Below are positions 1-8,558 of a stretch of 64,000 bases of DNA, in pieces. The DNA is from Blastopirellula sediminis (GTDB lineage Bacteria; Planctomycetota; Planctomycetia; Pirellulales; Pirellulaceae): the NCBI RefSeq assembly GCF_020966755.1, contig NZ_JAJKFT010000010.1, positions 372,001 to 436,000 of the forward strand, written 5' to 3'. How positions within the stretch are numbered: position 1 is the first letter of the stretch; each line of letters opens with the position of its first letter. The notes under the pieces were generated by a model. The model was given only the letters and a program-made list of their open reading frames with translations. It was not told where the DNA came from and ran no database searches. The translations under genes were made by a program, and so were the position numbers.

Positions 1-1
1 C

Positions 2-1522
2 GTTCGCCAGGCTCGCCCCGGCGAGAAGTTCATGGCGATCGATCACAAGACGTACGACCTGGAGCCGACCGACTACGTCATCGCCGACGAAGTGGGCGCT
101 GTGGCGATCGCCGGCGTCATGGGTGGCGCCGATTCGGAAGTGACCGAAGCGACGACCGACCTGCTGATTGAAGCGGCCCAGTTCGCCGCGCTGCCGGTTC
201 GCACCACGTCGCGCCGCTTGAAGCTGAAGAGCGATTCCTCCTACCGCTTCGAGCGCGGCGTCGATCCCGAAATGATCGACTGGGCCAGCCGTCGTTGCTG
301 CGAGCTGATCCTTGATCTGGCCGGCGGCGAACTCGCCGAAGGTTCGATCTACGCCGGCAGCAAGCCGCAGCCGCGCAAGTCAGTGACGCTCCGCCTGCCG
401 CAGTTGAAACGGATCCTGGGGATTGAAGTTCCGCCCGCCGAAGTCGAGCGGATCCTCTCGCGTCTGGGGAACGAGATCGAATCGGTCGCCAGCCAGAAGA
501 TCACCGTCATTCCGCCGAGCTGGCGCCGCGACATTGATCGCGAAATCGACCTCGTCGAAGAAGTCGCTCGCATCCATGGCTACGACAAGATCCCGCAAGA
601 CGCCGCGGTGAAGATGTCGGCCTCACACCGCAGCGACGCTGATCGCGTTCGCTCGCGGATCCGCACCCTGATGGTCGCCGCTGGGATGAACGAAGCGGTC
701 ACGCGGAGCGTCGTCAGCCAAGAGTGGTCGGCGGCGTTCCATGGCTGGAGCCAGGCCGAAGCGCTCACCGTCACCATCCCGATGGTCCGCGGCGAAGATT
801 GCCTGCGGCTGAGCCTCATTCCGAGCTTGCTCGGGGCTCGCCGCATGAACGAGAAGTTCGACAACTCGCCGATCGAACTGTACGAGATCGCCAAGGTTTA
901 CCTGCCGCGGAAAGACGAGCTGCCGGATGAACGGTACGTCGTCAGCATGACCAGCGGCCGCGACTTCCGCGGGCTCAAAGGAGTGATCGAGACGCTCGTC
1001 CATTCGCTCAACCCGGACGTTCGCGTCACCGCGTCGCGGTTCGCCGATTCGCTGCTCGACGTCGAACAAGCGTGCGAGCTGAAGGTGGGCGGCAAGACGC
1101 TCGGCTTCCTCGGCCTCTTGAGCGCCTCGGCCCAGAAGACGTTCGAGCTGCAGCAGCCGACGACCGTCGCTGAGCTTGACCTCCGCGTGTTGGAAGAGCT
1201 GACCGTCCTGATTCCGCAGCACCACGAGTTCAGCACTTACCCGGCGATGACTCGCGACCTGAACCTGATCGTCGACGAGACGCTCACGTGGGATCAGTTG
1301 GAAGCGACCGTCACCGCCTCGGCCGGCCCGTTGCTCGAAAAGGTCGAGTTCCGCGAGATCTTCCGTGACACGAAGAAAGACGGCCCTGGCAAAAAGCGGG
1401 TGCTGTTCACCATCACGCTGCGAGCGGCCGATCGCACCCTGACCGGCGAAGAAGCGGACGCCGTCCGCAACGCCATCGTCGCCGCGTGCGAAACGCAGCA
1501 CGCAGCGAAGCTGTTGGGTTAA
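2..1522 (+). CDS. pheT: Phenylalanyl-tRNA synthetase beta subunit (3' part)
   Basis: The reading frame is open from base 2, so the gene starts upstream of the window; the ATG at 32 is internal. PheT is the beta chain of the alpha2beta2 enzyme that charges tRNA-Phe in the cytoplasm. The visible part runs through the B3/4 editing domain (AGVMGG; the TTSRRLKLKSDSSYRFERGVD stretch around residues 56-78 from base 32), the B5 domain, the catalytic-like core and the C-terminal FDX-ACB anticodon-binding domain (YPAMTRDLNLIVDE ... FREIFRD ... GEEADAVRNAIV). No pheS is seen, but it would lie outside the window. The stop is followed by an inverted-repeat element. Confidence 0.97.
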   Translation, partial: VRQARPGEKFMAIDHKTYDLEPTDYVIADEVGAVAIAGVMGGADSEVTEATTDLLIEAAQFAALPVRTTSRRLKLKSDSSYRFERGVDPEMIDWASRRCCELILDLAGGELAEGSIYAGSKPQPRKSVTLRLPQLKRILGIEVPPAEVERILSRLGNEIESVASQKITVIPPSWRRDIDREIDLVEEVARIHGYDKIPQDAAVKMSASHRSDADRVRSRIRTLMVAAGMNEAVTRSVVSQEWSAAFHGWSQAEALTVTIPMVRGEDCLRLSLIPSLLGARRMNEKFDNSPIELYEIAKVYLPRKDELPDERYVVSMTSGRDFRGLKGVIETLVHSLNPDVRVTASRFADSLLDVEQACELKVGGKTLGFLGLLSASAQKTFELQQPTTVAELDLRVLEELTVLIPQHHEFSTYPAMTRDLNLIVDETLTWDQLEATVTASAGPLLEKVEFREIFRDTKKDGPGKKRVLFTITLRAADRTLTGEEADAVRNAIVAACETQHAAKLLG

Positions 1523-1528
1523 TCGACC

Positions 1529-1690
1529 GGGTGCCATGGCCACGTCTGCGTGGCCATGATTGCGGCCGGCGATCATTCGGCGTGTTGTTAAGCGAAAACG
1601 GCAACCATTCCTTTTGCCGTACTTGCAGGGCAGCCTCGAACGGCCAATCCAAGCACATTCATTGCCACGAAGACGTGGCAATGGCACCCC
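1529..1690. repeat. Inverted-repeat element between pheT and the zinc-ribbon gene (family A)
   Basis: The left arm at 1529-1565 (GGGTGCCATGGCCACGTCTG...) is the imperfect reverse complement of the right arm at 1657-1690. Each arm has its own hairpin (GCCAC ... GTGGC). A single related arm recurs at 4715-4750. No ORF inside looks coding. It may be a small non-autonomous element or a REP-like repeat; which is not known. Confidence 0.6.
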
Positions 1691-1705
1691 AACATATAGG
1701 CGTCA

Positions 1706-2044
1706 CTACGCCTTCTTCACAAACTCCGACTTCAACTGCATCGCCCCAATCCCATCGATCTTGCAGTCGATGTCGTGGTCGCCGTCGACCAGGCGGATGT
1801 TCTTCACCTTGGTGCCGACTTTGACGACCAGGGAAGAGCCTTTCACCTTCAGGTCTTTGATGACCGTGACGGTGTCGCCATCTTGCAGTTCATTGCCGTT
1901 GGCGTCGCGGATGATCGCGGCGGCGGCAGCTTCTTCGGCGGCCGCTTTGGTCCATTCGTGCCCGCAGCTGGGGCAGATTAATAGATCGCGGTCTTCGTAG
2001 GTAAACTCCGAAGCGCATTCGGGACAATTCGGTAGATCGCTCAT
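1706..2044 (-). CDS. PhnA/YjdM-type zinc-ribbon protein
   Basis: This 112-aa protein begins [10 protein letters not shown], has two Cys-x2-Cys knuckles (CPEC near residue 7 and CPSC near 26) forming a zinc ribbon, an Ala-rich linker, and a beta-rich PhnA C-terminal domain ([32 protein letters not shown]). The family was named after the E. coli phosphonate region but is not a phosphonoacetate hydrolase; its true role is unclear. An in-frame start 30 bases upstream exists, but the ATG at 2044 begins at the conserved N terminus. Only one base separates it from the lipA stop, so it is probably co-transcribed with lipB-lipA. Confidence 0.88.
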   Translation of the reverse strand: MSDLPNCPECASEFTYEDRDLLICPSCGHEWTKAAAEEAAAAAIIRDANGNELQDGDTVTVIKDLKVKGSSLVVKVGTKVKNIRLVDGDHDIDCKIDGIGAMQLKSEFVKKA

Positions 2045-2045
2045 T

Positions 2046-2978
2046 TTAATACGCTTCCGCCATATCGCGGGCATGATAGCTAGAGCGGACGAACGGGCCG
2101 CTGGCGACCTGCTTGAAGCCCATCTCTTTCGATTTGCGGCCGAACATCTCGAACTCTTCCGGCGGGATGTAACGTTCGACCTTCAAGTAACGCTGTTCGT
2201 CAGGCTGCAGGTACTGGCCAAGCGTCAGGAAGTCGACGTCATGGGCCAGCAGGTCTTCCAGCACCGCAAAGACTTCTTCGTGCGTCTCGCCTAGGCCCAG
2301 CATCAACCCGCTCTTGGTTTTGACCTTCGGGTTCAGCTCTTTAACCCGCTTCAGCAGGCCGAGCGTCCAGGCGTAATCCGACGTGACGCCGCGAACTCGT
2401 TTGTAGAGCCGCGGAACCGTTTCGGTGTTGTGATTGAAGACGTCGGGGGAAGCTTCGACGATGATGCGGTCGAGCGCTTCCCGGCAGTGGATGAAGTCGG
2501 GCGTCAGCACTTCGACCGTTGCGCCGGTTCGCTCGCGGACGGCGGCGATGCAGCGGATGTAGTGATCGGCGCCGCCGTCGGGCAGGTCGTCACGGGTGAC
2601 CGAGGTGATGACCACGTGCTTCAGGCCCAGACGATAGGCCGCTTCGGCCAAACGATCGGGTTCGTCGCCCGATAGCTCTTCCGGCTTACCGCGGGGGACC
2701 GAGCAGAAGCTGCAGGCCCGGGTGCAGACGTTCCCCAGGATCATGAACGTAGCGGTCTTCTGCGAGTAGCACTCCATCCGGTTCGGACATTTGGCGCTAT
2801 CGCAGACCGTTTCCAGCTGCAGCTCTTCCAGCAGACTCTGCGTAAAGTGATTGGCGTTCCCCTTGGGGACGTTTCGCTTCAGCCACTTCGGCAGACGTTG
2901 TTTCGGATGGGAACCTGGGGCGTCGATGACCGGTAATTCGACGACGGGACGGCTAACCAACTCGTGCGAGTCGCTCAC
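2046..2978 (-). CDS. lipA: Lipoyl synthase
   Basis: A radical SAM enzyme that inserts two sulfur atoms into octanoyl groups on lipoyl domains of 2-oxoacid dehydrogenases and GcvH. It shows both iron-sulfur motifs: the auxiliary cluster [12 protein letters not shown] and the radical [11 protein letters not shown], followed by [11 protein letters not shown], the family's LTPDF, and the conserved C-terminal [10 protein letters not shown]. The proposed GTG start at 2978 gives 310 aa, a normal length, and overlaps the end of lipB by 26 bp; an open frame continues upstream to 3089 but lies within lipB and does not look like LipA. It forms an operon with lipB. Confidence 0.95.
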   Translation of the reverse strand: MSDSHELVSRPVVELPVIDAPGSHPKQRLPKWLKRNVPKGNANHFTQSLLEELQLETVCDSAKCPNRMECYSQKTATFMILGNVCTRACSFCSVPRGKPEELSGDEPDRLAEAAYRLGLKHVVITSVTRDDLPDGGADHYIRCIAAVRERTGATVEVLTPDFIHCREALDRIIVEASPDVFNHNTETVPRLYKRVRGVTSDYAWTLGLLKRVKELNPKVKTKSGLMLGLGETHEEVFAVLEDLLAHDVDFLTLGQYLQPDEQRYLKVERYIPPEEFEMFGRKSKEMGFKQVASGPFVRSSYHARDMAEAY

Positions 2979-3720
2979 GTTGATGCTCGGAGATTTCAAA
3001 TAGCAAGGGATGCCCCTCGTACCAACGCCGTTGGACGCAGTCGAAGGAATCAGCCAGCCGTCGCGCTGCGACTCGGGCCACAGTCTCAATTCTAGCTGGT
3101 TGATCCGTTTCTGACAGCAGGCTCCCCATAATGGGCGAATCGCCCGGGGCCGCCAATTCGGGCGGGTTCGCCTCGACGAACGACTGCGCGTCGCCGCTGG
3201 CGTGAATGTTCAGGAAGGCCCCGTGACTGGTAATCCAGTTCTGCACGGCGGCGCCAACCGCCGCTAACAGGCCGCTTTTTCCCCATATTCCATAGCGGCC
3301 CGGTCGAGCATAGGCCGGCACGCCATGCGAAACGGCGGTCGCGACCAGCGCTTGCTGCAATCGCTCCAAATATTCGCCGACGGTCCAATTGCGGCTTTTC
3401 AGCGGTACAATGGGGTAAATCGCAAGTTGGCCAGGGCCATGCAGTACGCAACCGCCCCCCCGTCCGACCCAGCGAACCTGCCAGCGAAGCGTATCGAGCT
3501 CGTCCTGCGTCAAGCGAATGTGCTGCCGCGAACCTGCACGGCCGACGGTGATCATACTGGTATGTTGGCAGAGCAGGACGACAATCCGCCCGTCGTCGCG
3601 TCCCCCGGCTTCATAAACCAGGCGGCGCTGTAAAGCGAGGCACAAGTCGAAGTCGATCATTCCCAAGTAGTGGAAGTCGACGCCTGTCGAATCGTAGTAG
3701 TTTTCGTTACGAGAAGACAC
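2953..3720 (-). CDS. LipB-family octanoyltransferase homologue lacking the catalytic Lys and Cys
   Basis: This 255-aa protein has the LipB fold signature: RWVGRGGGCVLHGPGQLAIY (residues 83-102) corresponds to the substrate loop (RGGQVTYHGPGQ in E. coli), followed by PGRYGIW and TSHGAFLNIH. LipB transfers octanoate from acyl carrier protein to lipoyl domains, and its partner lipA follows with overlap. Against E. coli LipB as I recall it, the catalytic Lys of the KKICSLG stretch is Leu151 here (GLLAAVG) and the catalytic Cys of NPCG is Pro187 (NPPEL). A Cys sits at position 91 in the substrate loop, where Gln is usual. It could be a divergent enzyme with relocated residues, or a non-catalytic partner of LipA. 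Confidence 0.85.
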   Translation of the reverse strand: MSSRNENYYDSTGVDFHYLGMIDFDLCLALQRRLVYEAGGRDDGRIVVLLCQHTSMITVGRAGSRQHIRLTQDELDTLRWQVRWVGRGGGCVLHGPGQLAIYPIVPLKSRNWTVGEYLERLQQALVATAVSHGVPAYARPGRYGIWGKSGLLAAVGAAVQNWITSHGAFLNIHASGDAQSFVEANPPELAAPGDSPIMGSLLSETDQPARIETVARVAARRLADSFDCVQRRWYEGHPLLFEISEHQRERLARVG

Positions 3721-3933
3721 GGATTATCGTCACCGCAAGAGGCTAATTTCTGGCTGCGATCAAGGACGGGGAGAGTAGCAATTCCCTCCACTCGGGGAAA
3801 GGCCAGCCACGGAGCCTGACAGCAGCTAAACCCGTAGCCGATAACGACTAGCAAACGAAGCGGCGATTTTCCGCTTCGCAAGATCAATTCATCAAAAACC
3901 GCCCCGCCGCTAGCGGCCCGAGCGAAAGCACCC

Positions 3934-4428
3934 ATGGCGAAAAAAAAAGAGTCGAAAGAAGACGAAAAGAAGAAGCTGGAGCGTCCGATCGGCGAGAATC
4001 GGAAGGCCCGGCACGACTATGAAATCATCGATACGCTCGAGTGCGGCATCCAACTGGTCGGCAGCGAAGTGAAAAGCCTCCGCGACGGCAAGCTGTCGCT
4101 CACCGAGTCGTTCGCTCGCGTCCTGCGCGGCGAGGTCTTTCTGGTTAATTGCGAGATCCCCGAATACCGCAACACCAGCATGTTCCTCAACCACGAGCCG
4201 AAACGCCCCCGCAAGCTGCTGTTGCACAAAAGCGAAATCGCCAAGTTCGCCGGCAAAAGCGAAGACAAAGGTCTGAGCCTGGTCCCGCTCAAGATGTATT
4301 TCAAACAGGGACGCGTCAAAGTCCTGCTCGGCGTCGGCCGCGGCCGCAAACAGCACGACAAACGCGAGAAGCTGAAGTCGCAGGATGCGAAACGGGATAT
4401 CGCAAGGACGATGCGGAATCGCGGGTAA
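3934..4428 (+). CDS. smpB: SsrA-binding protein SmpB
   Basis: SmpB binds tmRNA and delivers it to stalled ribosomes for trans-translation. The 164-aa protein has the Lys/Glu-rich N terminus, then ENRKARHDYEIIDTLECGI, GSEVKSLRDGKLSLTESFA, EYRNTSMFLNHEPKRPRKLLLHK and the C-terminal tail QGRVKVLLGVGRGRKQHDKR...IAR that enters the decoding centre. It is divergent from lipB, with a 213-bp space between. The start ATG follows the run AGCGAAAGCACCC; no other start is plausible. Confidence 0.97.
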   Translation: MAKKKESKEDEKKKLERPIGENRKARHDYEIIDTLECGIQLVGSEVKSLRDGKLSLTESFARVLRGEVFLVNCEIPEYRNTSMFLNHEPKRPRKLLLHKSEIAKFAGKSEDKGLSLVPLKMYFKQGRVKVLLGVGRGRKQHDKREKLKSQDAKRDIARTMRNRG

Positions 4429-4446
4429 TTCCTGAGCTCTTCTTGC

Positions 4447-4661
4447 CTTAGGCCCAACGGGCCGTTCTAAAGCAGCCCAGGGTCAATCGCGTCTTCGCGA
4501 TGCAGCCCTGGGTATGCATTCGAGAATCAATCGTTGACGTTTGACATGGCGTTGCCGGTGGATAATCAAACGCCGGCGTCTTTGTTGGTACGTAATCCCA
4601 GGGCTGCATCGCCTGCGGCGATTTACCCTGGGCTAGGTTAGGACGGCCCGTTGGGCCTAAG
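4447..4661. mobile_element. MITE-like element with about 65-bp terminal inverted repeats
   Basis: The arm at 4447-4512 (CTTAGGCCCAACGGGCCG ... GATGCAGCCCTGGG) is an imperfect reverse complement of the arm at 4597-4661 (CCCAGGGCTGCATCG ... CGGCCCGTTGGGCCTAAG). An 84-bp core without a coding-like ORF lies between. This geometry (long terminal inverted repeats, short non-coding core, intergenic position) resembles a miniature inverted-repeat transposable element. No clear target-site duplication was identified. The minus-strand frame across it is not credible coding. Confidence 0.6.
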
Positions 4662-4714
4662 AGGATGAGACTGGAAGTTGTCGATATGGCGACATCGTCC
4701 GCTGTTATCCGACC

Positions 4715-4750
4715 GCATTCATTGCCACAAAGACGTGGCAACGGCACCCC
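4715..4750. repeat. Solo arm of repeat family A
   Basis: The sequence GCATTCATTGCCAC ... GTGGCAACGGCACCCC matches the right arm of the 1529-1690 element, including the small hairpin GCCAC/GTGGC. It lies just before the dGTPase stop codon, outside the gene. Confidence 0.55.
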
Positions 4751-4756
4751 TGTTTT

Positions 4757-6121
4757 CTACAACTCAAACGCCAGCCCGTCCAACTCCCGTGACAACCGCG
4801 TCGCGTAGTTGTCGGTCATCCCGCTGACGAAATCCATCACCTGGCCAAGCCACCACGCGTGCGGTTTGTCCAAGTTTTGTTCGACGTACTCTTTGCTCCA
4901 TGCCAGTTCGGCACAGTTTTTCGACAGGAAGTGGAGTTGGCTATAGTTGCTTGCGTTGCCGATCGACTCGGCCGTCTTCAGCAGCGCTTTCAGAATGCGT
5001 CCTAGCACGTGATACGCGCCTAGCTCGGTGACGATCTTCTTCCGATGGCCGAAGATCTCTTCGTACATCTCGGCGACTTGCTGCAAATGCCCTTTGAACT
5101 CGTCGGGCAAGGAGGACTTCAAATCGTCCTGGCGCTGGCCGCGCATGATCGCTTCGTAGTTGCTTTCAAAGACCTTCCAGAACTGGTCGACTAGTTGGTT
5201 AATCGCCTGACCGCGGAGTTGGGCTAAGCCCATCCAGTGGTTTTCCTGGTTGCCGGTGATTTCGAGCAACAGCTGGTGAACCCGCTTCTGCTCGAAGATA
5301 TGCATCGCGACCGCATCTTCCAGATCGAGGATCCGGTAGCAAATGTCGTCCGCCGCTTCGGTCAAAAACGAAAGAGGATGCCGGCAATAGCTGCCGTCCG
5401 CGCGAACGAGTCCCAGCGTCTGGAAGGCGTCGGCGAAGATCTGTTTCTCGTGCGAGTGAAAGTTGTGCTTCCGCTTGCCGAGTCGCTTCGCGTCGATCGA
5501 ACCCCACGGATACTTCACCACGCTTCCGAGCGTCGCATACGTCAGTCGCAGATAGCCGGCCTGCGGATTGTCGCGCCGTGATGCGATCCGAAACCCTTGG
5601 GCGTTTCCTTCAAAGATCTCCCAGTCGGCCCGGATCTCGGCCTCTTCTTCGGCCGTCCAATGCCCGGCGAGCGACTCGGGAAAGATGTAGTCCCAGTGCT
5701 TCTGCGCCCAGGTCCGGATCACCTCTTCGCCAGCATGGCCGAACGGCGGGTTGCCGATGTCGTGGATCAAGCAAGCCGACTGGACGATCCAGTCGATCGA
5801 CGTCAGTTGCTCGGTCGAAAGCTGCTCCGACTGCGAGATGAGGTTCGACACCCGCCGGGCGAACGAACGAGCGACGCTAGCAACCTCGATCGAATGGGTC
5901 AGGCGGTTATGGATATGGTCGTTGCTGGCCATCGGATGGACCTGCGTCTTTTTCGCGAGCCGCCGGAACGGGGGCGAAAAGACGATGCGGTCGTAATCCT
6001 GCTCAAACGGAGTCCGCCGCTCGCCGTCAGGTACCTTTCGCGGCGGCGACTTCTCGTCGCTCGACTCCCGCCGTACCCGCTGGCTCGATAACAGCGTCGT
6101 CCAATTCAAAGGGAAATCCAT
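4757..6121 (-). CDS. dGTP triphosphohydrolase-like HD-domain protein
   Basis: Cytoplasmic HD-superfamily protein of 454 aa resembling dGTPases, which hydrolyse dGTP to deoxyguanosine and triphosphate. Family signatures: YDRIVFSPPFRRLAKKTQV (with the RLAxKTQV motif), NRLTHSIEVASVARSFA with the first His, then the HD pair in CLIHDIGNPPFGHAGEE; a long alpha-helical C-terminal part follows. The chosen ATG at 6121 precedes MDFPLNW; the frame stays open to 6253 but that upstream part does not look like the family. The dNTP preference cannot be read from the sequence. Confidence 0.9.
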   Translation of the reverse strand: MDFPLNWTTLLSSQRVRRESSDEKSPPRKVPDGERRTPFEQDYDRIVFSPPFRRLAKKTQVHPMASNDHIHNRLTHSIEVASVARSFARRVSNLISQSEQLSTEQLTSIDWIVQSACLIHDIGNPPFGHAGEEVIRTWAQKHWDYIFPESLAGHWTAEEEAEIRADWEIFEGNAQGFRIASRRDNPQAGYLRLTYATLGSVVKYPWGSIDAKRLGKRKHNFHSHEKQIFADAFQTLGLVRADGSYCRHPLSFLTEAADDICYRILDLEDAVAMHIFEQKRVHQLLLEITGNQENHWMGLAQLRGQAINQLVDQFWKVFESNYEAIMRGQRQDDLKSSLPDEFKGHLQQVAEMYEEIFGHRKKIVTELGAYHVLGRILKALLKTAESIGNASNYSQLHFLSKNCAELAWSKEYVEQNLDKPHAWWLGQVMDFVSGMTDNYATRLSRELDGLAFEL

Positions 6122-6208
6122 CACTATCCGCCTGTCTCGATTCGAGGTTATCTCAGCAGTATAGCGAATCGGGCGGCGCCGCTGCCTGGCCTCCCAATGC
6201 TTCCTGTC

Positions 6209-6235
6209 GCATTCCCTTGCTTGCGCTGCGGGCTT
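6209..6235. repeat. Repeat family B, single copy
   Basis: GCATTCCCTTGCTTGCGCTG followed by CGGGCTT; the same unit recurs at 20362, 20464, 25752, 25825, 42750, 46404 and 46991 in either orientation, always outside genes or at gene ends. Confidence 0.6.
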
Positions 6236-6255
6236 GTTGGGGAGAAAGCGCATGA

Positions 6256-6285
6256 AAAAGGAGCCTGCGATTGCAGGCTCCTTTT
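6256..6285 (-). terminator. Rho-independent terminator of the oxidoreductase gene
   Basis: A perfect GGAGCCTGC / GCAGGCTCC stem with a 4-base loop is flanked by A and T runs, 23 bases after the stop at 6308 when read on the minus strand; it could act in both directions. Confidence 0.8.
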
Positions 6286-6307
6286 CGGTCGTTTTCTCGA
6301 AAGCGTT

Positions 6308-7630
6308 CTAGGCCCAGACGCGGGTTCCGCGGGCTCGCAGCAGGTTCGCTTCTTCGTCGTTCACGAACTCTTCTTTCACCGGGTCGATCGTCAGTTTGCG
6401 ACCCAAGATCCAGCTGAGCGCCGCGGCATGGCAGGCGATGTGCGAACGGCGCATCACGTTCTGGTTGGCGGCGGTCAATTCGCGCGAACGGATGCAATCG
6501 AAGAAGTTACGAGCGTGGGTCGAGACGTCGAGCCCGTTGACTCGCTTCTTCGCGTCGGGAAGTTCCTTGGCGAGCGATTGAGGCTCGATTACGATCTCGC
6601 CGCTGTCGCCGGTTTCGACCCAACCTTCTTCGCCGACGAACCGGACCGGGCAGGTGCCGAGTCGCGTGATGTAGTGCGGCTCGCGCTTGCCGAACGGTTC
6701 CGGCAGGAAGTCCATCACCAGCTTCACGGCGTTGGCGTAGAGACAGGTGATGTTTTCTTCGCCGGGGATGTACTCGATCGGCATCGTGTCGTCCGAGTTG
6801 TTCGCCCATTGGCAAATGTCAAGCGTATGGGCGCCCCAGTCGAGCAAACGAGCGCCGGAGTCAAAGTCCCATTGGCCGCGCCATTTGCCGTTGACGTAGG
6901 CCTGATTGAACGGACGCCACGCGGCCGGGCCAAGCCACATGTTCCAGTCGCAGACGTCCTTCGACGGCTCTTTCTCCTGCGGCAGCCAGGTGTTTTCCAG
7001 CGTCGGGCGATAGACCGAAGCGTGGAGCGTATGAATCTTGCCGAGCTTGCCCGACTGCGCGATCTCGACCGCCTTCGCGTAGTTGGCGACGCTGCGGCGC
7101 TGCGTGCCGGCTTGGAAGACGCGCTTTTCGCGATTCATCGTATCGGCCAGCTTCTGGCAATCGGCGACGGTGATGCCGCACGGCTTCTCGCTGTAGACGT
7201 CTTTGCCTGCTTCAGCGGCCAGGATCGACGCGGCGGCGTGCCAACGATCGCCGGTCGCGATCAGCACAGCGTCGATATCTTTGCGATCGAGCAGTTCGCG
7301 GAAGTCGTTGTAGAGAACCAGGTCGTTGTTGCCGTAGTGCGAATCGACCAGCTTTTTGCCGGCGTCGCGGCGGCTGGCCTGAACGTCGGCGATGGCGACG
7401 CACTGAATGTCATTAAACGGCAGCATCGACTTCAGGTCGTAGGTGCAGCGCGGACCAATGCCGATGACGCCGAGATTGATCTTGTCGTTCGGAGCAGTCT
7501 GGCCTTCGGCGCCGAGCACATTCGACGGGACGATCGTCGCCAAGGAAGCGGCAGCGGCGGCCGCCGTAGAAGCGACGAGAAAATCACGTCGCGTTGATTT
7601 ATCACGCGAGGCCTGATCGGGTGAACTCAT
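6308..7630 (-). CDS. Tat-exported Gfo/Idh/MocA family oxidoreductase
   Basis: A 440-aa NAD(P)-dependent dehydrogenase-like protein. The N terminus carries a twin-arginine signal (STRRDFLVAS followed by an Ala-rich hydrophobic stretch), then the Rossmann motif INLGVIGIGPRC. DAVLIATGDRWHAAASILAAEAGKDVYSEKP is the typical cofactor-binding segment with the conserved EKP. The C-terminal half is the alpha/beta substrate domain (LLDWGAHTLDICQW). Such exported paralogues are abundant in planctomycetes and are usually tied to carbohydrate metabolism; the substrate is not predictable here. The ATG at 7630 is preceded by an AAGGAA-type ribosome binding site. The gene is single, ended by the hairpin at 6256-6285. 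Confidence 0.92.
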   Translation of the reverse strand: MSSPDQASRDKSTRRDFLVASTAAAAAASLATIVPSNVLGAEGQTAPNDKINLGVIGIGPRCTYDLKSMLPFNDIQCVAIADVQASRRDAGKKLVDSHYGNNDLVLYNDFRELLDRKDIDAVLIATGDRWHAAASILAAEAGKDVYSEKPCGITVADCQKLADTMNREKRVFQAGTQRRSVANYAKAVEIAQSGKLGKIHTLHASVYRPTLENTWLPQEKEPSKDVCDWNMWLGPAAWRPFNQAYVNGKWRGQWDFDSGARLLDWGAHTLDICQWANNSDDTMPIEYIPGEENITCLYANAVKLVMDFLPEPFGKREPHYITRLGTCPVRFVGEEGWVETGDSGEIVIEPQSLAKELPDAKKRVNGLDVSTHARNFFDCIRSRELTAANQNVMRRSHIACHAAALSWILGRKLTIDPVKEEFVNDEEANLLRARGTRVWA

Positions 7631-7797
7631 GGGGGCGGGTTCCTTGCGGGGTGTGGGTGATTGCAGGAAGCATGAAGATCGTCGCCGGAACGGCGGCGGG
7701 AGAGACCGCGACCGACGCGTTCCTATTCTACTGAAAATCGATCCTTTCTCCAGAAATTTCGGAAAAGGGCGAAAATCTGGGCGTTTCGGCCCGGCAA

Positions 7798-8418
7798 TCA
7801 GGTCAAATGCCGCGCTTCGACCCGACACTGAAACAGTTTCGCCAGGTCGATGGCCAGCGGCTGCTCCTCGGTCCAGCTCCGCGGGCGCCCTGCGTGAAAA
7901 AGATCGCCGTACTGGAATTCGATCATCCCCCACGGATGTCCAACCGTCGCGTCATACGGAATTTCGATCAGTTCGATCGGCCGCGAAAAGAGATGGATGT
8001 CGAGCATCGGTGCGATGATCTCGTCGGGATCGAGCCCCTCGGCCACCTCTCCATTGGGCCAGGATTCAGCGATAGTCACCGCTTGCGTCAGCGGCTCGAT
8101 GTCGCGGCGCAAGCAACGCGGCTCAAACGCCAGGTGATGCCACTGGAGGGTCGGATCGGCCCAAACCAACTGATCGCCGCTGCGCGTGAAGAGATTCTGC
8201 GTCGCGTAAGTCGCTTCACGCGAGTGCTCTGGCGGAACGAGCGGCTTATGGAGGTAACCATGCTCGACGAAGAAGTCGACGATCTGGTGTGCGGTCCGCT
8301 CAAGATCAAGCGTCGCTTCCGGACGAGGAGGGCGGGGACGCGGCGTCGCGCCGAAGAAAGTTCGCGAAAACCAACCGGGCTCGTACGGCTCTTCCGTAAT
8401 GATGACGAAGCTTCCCAA
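7798..8418 (-). CDS. Hypothetical protein
   Basis: I do not recognise this protein. It is acidic and Trp/His-rich, without a signal peptide or membrane segment, and contains motifs such as EEPYEPGWFSRTFFGATPRPRPP, TAHQIVDFFVEHGYLHKP and PWGMIEFQYGDLFHAGRP. The frame opens as far up as a GTG at 8532, but the first 38 codons are low in coding character; the TTG at 8418 has AAGG nine bases upstream and gives about 206 aa. The start is therefore uncertain. A plus-strand frame across the same DNA (7807-8475) is the less protein-like alternative. Confidence 0.6.
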   Translation of the reverse strand: MGSFVIITEEPYEPGWFSRTFFGATPRPRPPRPEATLDLERTAHQIVDFFVEHGYLHKPLVPPEHSREATYATQNLFTRSGDQLVWADPTLQWHHLAFEPRCLRRDIEPLTQAVTIAESWPNGEVAEGLDPDEIIAPMLDIHLFSRPIELIEIPYDATVGHPWGMIEFQYGDLFHAGRPRSWTEEQPLAIDLAKLFQCRVEARHLT

Positions 8419-8558
8419 AACGCCGACCTTCCGATTGCTGATGTGCGCTGCGTGGACTACGGCGATCCATCTTAACGCGCAATCGAAAGAGGCGCAAAAC
8501 AGAGACGCCCGACTTGGACAGCCTCCGTCCACCTGCTGACTTCTCGTCTAGCGGACGC

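Noticed and set aside
623-1687. Minus-strand frame opposite pheT
   Set aside because: No domain features; its start lies in repeat family A.
6197-7597. Plus-strand frame opposite the Gfo/Idh/MocA gene
   Set aside because: Mirror frame of a well-recognised gene.
7807-8475. Plus-strand frame opposite the hypothetical gene at 7798-8418
   Set aside because: The minus-strand frame has more protein-like segments; the plus-strand frame is Arg-rich and featureless. The choice is not certain.
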